From DRGV01 sp018903055 [NCBI: bacterium] (lineage in GTDB: Bacteria; UBP18; UBA7526), in the NCBI GenBank assembly GCA_018903055.1, contig JAHIPW010000149.1:1-11995 (forward strand): a DNA stretch of 11,995 nt, written 5' to 3'. The notes beneath the pieces are model-generated. The model ran no database searches, was not told the DNA's origin, and saw only the letters and a list, made by a program, of their open reading frames with translations. The translations under genes and the position numbers were made by a program. The first letter of the stretch is position 1, and every line of letters starts with the position of its first letter. This document shows, one piece after another, positions 8,233-11,995 of the stretch.

Positions 8233-9882
8233 TTATGTTATGAGTTTGGAATGCCTGACATCTACTAAACCCTTATCCGTAATCTTTAGTTCTGGTATGA
8301 CAGAGAGGGTTAGGAAGGATAGGGTCATGAACGGTTCTTTTAATTTTATTCCTAAGGATGCGGCTATGTCGTGTAGTTCCTCGAGTTTTGTCCTAACAGA
8401 TGTCAAGTTTTGATCAGACATAATTCCGGCAAGGGGTAAAGGTAAGGAACCAAGAACGTTGCCTTTATTGCAGATTACCAATCCTCCCTGCATTCTGATG
8501 ATTTCTTGAGAGACCAAGAACATATCCCTGTCATTCGTTCCTACAACAACGATATTGTGGCTATCGTGAGATACAGAAGTGCCTAACGCTCCCTCTTTCA
8601 GACCTACTCCTTTTATGAATCCCAGACCGATATTCCCCGTTTCCTTATGTCTTTCTATGACCGCAATCTTCAGGATATCTCTTGTTATATCTGAGATGGC
8701 GAACCCATTTCTTATCTTCACCCTTTCATCCAAGGATTGAGTTACTATTTCATTGAGGATGATTCCAATAATCATGGAAGGGATTTCTTTAATCTGGAAG
8801 TCTTCTTCCTTGAGCGGTTTGACATGAAAGGTCTTGGTGACCATGGGGGGTTTTTCCTCCTTTATGGGAGAAAGGAGTCTTCCTTCTTTTGCCACTATCT
8901 TCCCATCTTTGAATACCATTTCTACCTTAAAATTTTCCAGGTCATCAACCACTACTAAATCTGCTTTATATCCTGGAGCAATGACCCCTCTGTCCTTTAG
9001 TCTAAAGTAATGGGCGGTATTGATGGTCGCCAGCTGAATGGCCATTAAGGGTTCCAGGCCTAAATAAATGGCTCTCTTTATCAGGAAGTTGATGTGCCCT
9101 TCTTCCAGGAGGTCAACCGGGCTTCTATCGTCTGTACAGAATAAACATTTTTTGTAGGTTTCATCATTTACTACAGGAATAAGATCTTTCAGATTTTTAG
9201 AGGCCGAACCCTCCCGAATCATAATGGTCATCCCCGCTCTTAATTTCTCTTCTGCCTCCTCTCTTCTGGTACATTCGTGGTCTGAACCTATCCCAGCTTG
9301 AATATATCTCTTTAAATCCTCCCCAGATAACCCTGGAGCATGGCCATCGACTATCCTGTCCTTAAATAAAGCGATCTTCTCTAAAATCTTCGGGTCTTCG
9401 TTTATTACTCCCGGAAAGTTCAACACCTCTCCCAGTCCCAATACTCTGGGATGGTCAATTAATTGTTTTAAATCCTCTGCCTCCAGCCTCGCTCCCGAGG
9501 TTTCAAGCTCTGTTGCCGGAACACAGGAAGGAAGCATGATGAAGACATCCAGAGGAAGATCCTCGCTTGAATCCATGATATATCTGATACCCTCCAGGCC
9601 CAGGACATTGGCAATCTCGTGGGGATCAGTAATGACTGTCGTGGTCCCCTGGGGAACTACGGCCTTAGCATACTCTCCAGGAGTTACCATAGAACTCTCT
9701 AAATGGACGTGAGCATCCATAAGGCCAGGGAGTAAGAATTTATTCCTTAGATCAATCTCTTCTTTTCCTCGATAATTGCCGATACCAGTAATTACTCCCT
9801 TGTTAATTGCTACATCCCCTCGATAAATCTTCTCCTTCAGGGTATCGATAATCTTAGCACCCTTCAGGACTATCTCTTCCAT
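8233..9882 (-). CDS. adeC: Adenine deaminase
   Basis: Converts adenine to hypoxanthine and ammonia in purine salvage. This 549-residue amidohydrolase shows the family metal site: DAHVHLESS with His58 and His60; GLGEVLNFPG with Glu152; VDGHAPG with His181; GSDHEC with His202; and the catalytic FCTDDRSP with Asp251/Asp252. The C-terminal GTSVSHDSHN (about residues 435-444) and VCNKG segments of the adenine deaminase C-terminal domain are present. Length is close to the usual 560-590. The ATG is preceded by AGGAGA and overlaps the end of pcm by 13 bp, so the two are translationally coupled. It is the last gene of the deacetylase-pcm cluster. Confidence 0.97.
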   Translation of the reverse strand: MEEIVLKGAKIIDTLKEKIYRGDVAINKGVITGIGNYRGKEEIDLRNKFLLPGLMDAHVHLESSMVTPGEYAKAVVPQGTTTVITDPHEIANVLGLEGIRYIMDSSEDLPLDVFIMLPSCVPATELETSGARLEAEDLKQLIDHPRVLGLGEVLNFPGVINEDPKILEKIALFKDRIVDGHAPGLSGEDLKRYIQAGIGSDHECTRREEAEEKLRAGMTIMIREGSASKNLKDLIPVVNDETYKKCLFCTDDRSPVDLLEEGHINFLIKRAIYLGLEPLMAIQLATINTAHYFRLKDRGVIAPGYKADLVVVDDLENFKVEMVFKDGKIVAKEGRLLSPIKEEKPPMVTKTFHVKPLKEEDFQIKEIPSMIIGIILNEIVTQSLDERVKIRNGFAISDITRDILKIAVIERHKETGNIGLGFIKGVGLKEGALGTSVSHDSHNIVVVGTNDRDMFLVSQEIIRMQGGLVICNKGNVLGSLPLPLAGIMSDQNLTSVRTKLEELHDIAASLGIKLKEPFMTLSFLTLSVIPELKITDKGLVDVRHSKLIT

Positions 9883-10523
9883 CCATATTCTCCTATCAAG
9901 GGAACGAAGACACAGCCGCAGACACTGGTAGTCTTCACCTTATCTTTCTCTTTCTCCACCAAGAGCAGGGCCTGAGAGAAGGAACCACCCACAGGAATGA
10001 CCATCTTCCCTCCCTCGGCCAATTGATCAGCCAAACTTTTAGGTAATACGGGGGCTCCGGCGGTGACAACAATCCTATCGAAGGGAGCCTCCTCTTCTAG
10101 GCCTCGTGAGCCATCACCAACAATCACCTTTACATTCTTATACTCTAAATCACTCAATACTTTCTTGGCTCTTTCTGCTAAGCTTTCAAATCTCTCTATG
10201 GTATAGACCTCTTTGGAGAGTTCTGCCAGGATGGCTGATTGATAACCAGAGCCGGTTCCCACCTCCAATACCTTCTCAACCCCTTTCAATCCCAGGCACT
10301 CGGTCATTAAGGCCACCATGTAGGGCTGGGATATGGTCTGTCCCTCACCAATGGGCAGGGGATGGTCCTCATAGGCGCTATCCAGATACTTTGGCAGAAC
10401 GAACCTATGCCTGGGAACTTTGGCCATAACCTCTAAGACCTCCCTACCCTTAATCCCCCGATTGGCGATCTGGGTGGCCACCATTCTTTCTCTCAGGCTG
10501 CTAAATTCAACCTCATTCCTCAT
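9870..10523 (-). CDS. pcm: Protein-L-isoaspartate O-methyltransferase
   Basis: Repairs aged proteins by methylating isoaspartyl residues with S-adenosylmethionine, which starts their return to normal aspartate. The 217 residues hold the family blocks: the VPRHRFV region (37-43); GQTISQPYMVALM (61-73), which helps bind the substrate; the SAM motif VLEVGTGSGYQ (85-95); the acidic post-motif strand VYTIERF (106-112); and VGDGSRG with DRIVVTAGAP further on. Length is normal and no residue is missing. The ATG follows CTGGAG, overlaps the deacetylase-like stop by 11 bp, and the 3' end overlaps adenine deaminase by 13 bp, so it is the middle gene of a coupled trio. Cytoplasmic. Confidence 0.97.
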   Translation of the reverse strand: MRNEVEFSSLRERMVATQIANRGIKGREVLEVMAKVPRHRFVLPKYLDSAYEDHPLPIGEGQTISQPYMVALMTECLGLKGVEKVLEVGTGSGYQSAILAELSKEVYTIERFESLAERAKKVLSDLEYKNVKVIVGDGSRGLEEEAPFDRIVVTAGAPVLPKSLADQLAEGGKMVIPVGGSFSQALLLVEKEKDKVKTTSVCGCVFVPLIGEYGWKR

Positions 10524-11718
10524 TAAAACTCCAGTAATTGCTATGGATTCCCTTTATCTTTTTTACTATCTCTTTAACCCCGTTAGAAGTCCTCCGATAT
10601 TTATCGGAGGCAGTCGCCATAGGCGACTTACTTCTAACGGGGCTTACATCCTTACTGGGTTCCCCATCTATTTTCCCCTTAGAGAAAAAATTAAACTCTT
10701 TCCCTCGGGGACCTCGAGTCCCCTCGGGACGAGAGGCTAAAGAGTCCAGATGGGCAAGAACAGACTCGCTTAAGGCCTTTAGATTATATCCTCCCTCCAG
10801 ACAGGAGACTATACTTTTAGAGAACCCTTTCACTAAGGAGGTTAGGACTCCATATCCTTGAAAAGTGAGGCTCATTCCTCCCAAAGGATCATCCCGGTGG
10901 GCATCGAAGCCTGCGGAAACAAAGGTAATATCCGGTTTGAATTCCTTAGCGATAGGCAGGAGGATTTCTTTAAAGATGTAGACATAATCCTCATCCCCAC
11001 ATCTAGGAGGAAGAGGGAGATTCACCGTATATCCCTCTCCCTCTCCTTCCCCTATTTCTTTTATATTTCCTGTTCCTGGATAATGGGGATATTGATGGAC
11101 AGAAAAATATAGTACAGAAGGATCATGCCAGAAAGCCTCTTGTGTTCCATTTCCATGATGGACGTCCCAATCGATAATCAAGACCTTTTTTAGATGATGC
11201 TTATTTTGGGCATACTTTGCTCCCAAGGCAACATTATTGAAGACGCAGAAACCCATCCCCTTTTCTCTTAGGGCATGATGGCCTGGAGGACGAATGAGGC
11301 AGAAGGCGCTATCCAGATCATCCACCCCGTAAAGTCCGTCACGAGCGGACCACGGGGTAGGCACGTGGTCACCAAAGGTGACTTTACGTGCTACTACTCT
11401 ATCGATGGCAGAGAATACTCCGCCTGCTGCCAGGAGAGCCACTTCGAAGGATTCGCTGGATACCGGAGTATCGGAATCTAAAAATCCTCCTCCCCCTTGA
11501 CAAATCTCCCTTACTTCCTGGATGTAAGAAGGGCTGTGGATATATTCGATTTCTTTTAAGTCTGCCTTTCTGGGATTAATAAAGGTTAAATATTTAAGAA
11601 CGTTCTTCTCTTTCAGGAGGCTTAGAATGGCCTCAAGACGTTTGCTATTCTCTGGATGATTTCCCGTATCGTGTTTTAGATATTCATCTGAATAGACCAG
11701 ACCTGTTTTAGGAGACAT
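10513..11718 (-). CDS. Histone-deacetylase-family (AcuC/HDAH-like) zinc hydrolase
   Basis: A member of the arginase/deacetylase fold family, whose bacterial enzymes remove acyl groups from acetyl-lysine, acetylpolyamines or similar amides. Visible are HPENSKRL (21-28); RPPGHHA with catalytic His147/His148; IDWDVHHGNGTQ with zinc ligands Asp185 and His187; SAGFDAH with zinc ligand Asp272; and EGGYN with catalytic Tyr311. All active-site residues are intact. At 401 residues it is longer than the usual 310-370. The excess lies in three palindromic segments, encoding residues 111-131, 325-342 and 359-381, that look inserted in frame; the expected family sequence resumes after each (SAFCLIRPPGHH; EIVKKIKGIHSNYW). 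The ATG follows TAGGTG; the 3' end overlaps pcm. The physiological substrate is unknown. Confidence 0.95.
   Translation of the reverse strand: MSPKTGLVYSDEYLKHDTGNHPENSKRLEAILSLLKEKNVLKYLTFINPRKADLKEIEYIHSPSYIQEVREICQGGGGFLDSDTPVSSESFEVALLAAGGVFSAIDRVVARKVTFGDHVPTPWSARDGLYGVDDLDSAFCLIRPPGHHALREKGMGFCVFNNVALGAKYAQNKHHLKKVLIIDWDVHHGNGTQEAFWHDPSVLYFSVHQYPHYPGTGNIKEIGEGEGEGYTVNLPLPPRCGDEDYVYIFKEILLPIAKEFKPDITFVSAGFDAHRDDPLGGMSLTFQGYGVLTSLVKGFSKSIVSCLEGGYNLKALSESVLAHLDSLASRPEGTRGPRGKEFNFFSKGKIDGEPSKDVSPVRSKSPMATASDKYRRTSNGVKEIVKKIKGIHSNYWSFNEE
10578..10642 (-). repeat. In-frame palindromic segment, three-way junction
   Basis: The outer arms CCCCGTTAGAAGT (10578-10590) and ACTTCTAACGGGG (10630-10642) pair perfectly over 13 bp. 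They enclose CCTCCGATA/TATCGGAGG (10591-10599 with 10602-10610) and AGTCGCC/GGCGACT (10612-10618 with 10622-10628, loop ATA). Only two bases (10611, 10629) are unpaired at the junction. It encodes residues 359-381 of the deacetylase-like protein (SPVRSKSPMA, then TASDKYRRTSNGV), in the C-terminal tail. Confidence 0.9.
10695..10745 (-). repeat. In-frame palindromic segment, smaller three-way junction
   Basis: The outer arms ACTCTTT (10695-10701) and AAAGAGT (10739-10745) pair perfectly, followed inward by CCTC/GAGG (10703-10706 with 10733-10736). Enclosed are GGGGAC/GTCCCC (10707-10712 with 10718-10723) and TCG/CGA (10724-10726 with 10730-10732). It encodes residues 325-342, including the Arg/Gly/Pro-rich SRPEGTRGPRGKE. 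Confidence 0.8.
11328..11388 (-). repeat. In-frame palindromic segment, perfect four-way cloverleaf
   Basis: Four helices tile 61 bases with no unpaired junction base: CGTAAA/TTTACG (11328-11333 with 11383-11388); GTCCG/CGGAC (11334-11338 with 11346-11350); CACG/CGTG (11351-11354 with 11364-11367); and GTCACC/GGTGAC (11368-11373 with 11377-11382). It encodes residues 111-131 of the deacetylase-like protein (RKVTFGDHVP, then TPWSARDGLYG), between helix SAIDRVVA and strand SAFCLIRPPGHH. It is not a tRNA: there is no TTCGA loop and the acceptor stem is short. Confidence 0.88.
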
Positions 11719-11731
11719 TTGTCACCTATTA

Positions 11732-11773
11732 GGTTATCGGGTGATCGGGTTATCGGGTAATCGGGTAATCGGG
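11732..11773. repeat. 8-bp GGGTNATC tandem repeat
   Basis: GGGTGATC, GGGTTATC, GGGTAATC, GGGTAATC occupy 11739-11770, preceded by a degenerate GGTTATC and followed by GGG. It lies in the 84-bp gap between the YjbQ stop and the deacetylase-like start. Confidence 0.9.
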
Positions 11774-11802
11774 AAGTTCCTGATTCCCTAATATCCTGGC
11801 AC

Positions 11803-11995
11803 CTATTCTCCAATTACCATAACGGTAAGGTTTCGATTCCTGGGACCATCGAATTCGGCGAAGAAGATACTCTGCCACATCCCGAGATGGAGGCTTCCTC
11901 CAGTCACTGGAAGGGTAAGGGTACTACCCATGAAGGTTGACTTGAGATGGGCATCGGCATTGTTATCTATCCGGTTATGGAGATACTTTCCACCT
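11803..11995 (-). CDS. yjbQ: YjbQ/UPF0047 family protein, C-terminal part
   Basis: The last 64 codons of a gene that enters from the right edge; its start is outside the window. Readable motifs are YLHNRIDNNADAHLKS, TLPVTGGSLHLGMWQSIFF and FAEFDGPRNR, ending VMVIGE before a TAG. They match the C-terminal half of the small (about 135-140 residue) YjbQ/UPF0047 family. The AHLK His and the GMWQ/EFDGPR blocks are the most conserved parts. Some members have been reported to have weak thiamine phosphate synthase activity, but the physiological role is unclear. It is co-directional with the deacetylase-like gene 84 bp downstream and may share its transcript. Confidence 0.93.
   Translation of the reverse strand, partial: GGKYLHNRIDNNADAHLKSTFMGSTLTLPVTGGSLHLGMWQSIFFAEFDGPRNRNLTVMVIGE

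Noticed and set aside
8857-8877. CTCCTTT/AAAGGAG hairpin within adenine deaminase
   Set aside because: A single 7-bp stem in codons for Lys/Glu-rich sequence, with no nested structure; likely chance.
11328-11388. Cloverleaf read as a tRNA gene or tRNA remnant
   Set aside because: The arms are the wrong size, there is no TTCGA-type T loop or plausible anticodon stem-loop, and the segment is in frame inside an intact enzyme.
11732-11773. GGGTNATC run as a CRISPR array
   Set aside because: Units are 8 bp and contiguous with no unique spacers, and there are no cas genes. The same applies to the other gap repeats.

Overview
The window is a bacterial chromosome segment in which every recognisable gene lies on the minus strand. 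An NAD-dependent DNA ligase (LigA) makes it bacterial. The tRNA-Pro has its CCA end encoded, Shine-Dalgarno sites are purine-rich, and several genes overlap by 11-13 bp. The gene mix (adenine deaminase, protein-isoaspartate methyltransferase, histone-deacetylase-like hydrolase, acylphosphatases, a beta-CASP hydrolase) together with unusual repeat-filled gaps suggests an uncultivated lineage. The phylum cannot be fixed from this sequence alone.

Layout in transcription order, from the right edge leftwards: the 3' end of a YjbQ/UPF0047 gene (11803-11995); a tightly overlapping cluster of a deacetylase-family hydrolase, pcm and adenine deaminase (8233-11718); a small membrane protein of the COG2426 family (7582-8046); tRNA-Pro(CGG) with two strong hairpins behind it (7351-7498); a GT-A-type glycosyltransferase (6122-7330); a 330-bp gap filled with repeats and palindromes; a LOG-like Rossmann protein (5321-5791); two tandem acylphosphatase-fold genes, of which the first transcribed has lost both catalytic residues (4640-5239); a metallophosphoesterase and an RNase J-like beta-CASP hydrolase one base apart (2273-4481); and ligA (74-2098), whose last codons lie in a perfect 100-bp palindrome at the window edge.

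Two patterns stand out beyond the genes. First, the deacetylase-family gene carries three separate in-frame palindromic segments of about 50-65 bp. Each folds on paper into a branched structure: one perfect four-way cloverleaf with no unpaired junction bases, and two three-way junctions. They sit where extra residues appear relative to the remembered family pattern, so they look like small palindromic elements inserted into the coding sequence. Second, most gaps longer than about 80 bp hold a short tandem repeat with its own unit (TCCGT, ACCGATY, GGTTACTA, ACAGAT, ATTAGG, GGGTNATC and others). In places these run into the first or last codons of the neighbouring gene.

The genes mix DNA repair (ligA), protein repair (pcm), purine salvage (adenine deaminase), RNA or phosphoester hydrolysis, and poorly characterised functions. 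Apart from the overlapping deacetylase-pcm-adenine deaminase cluster and the phosphoesterase/beta-CASP pair, the gene order gives no clear pathway.
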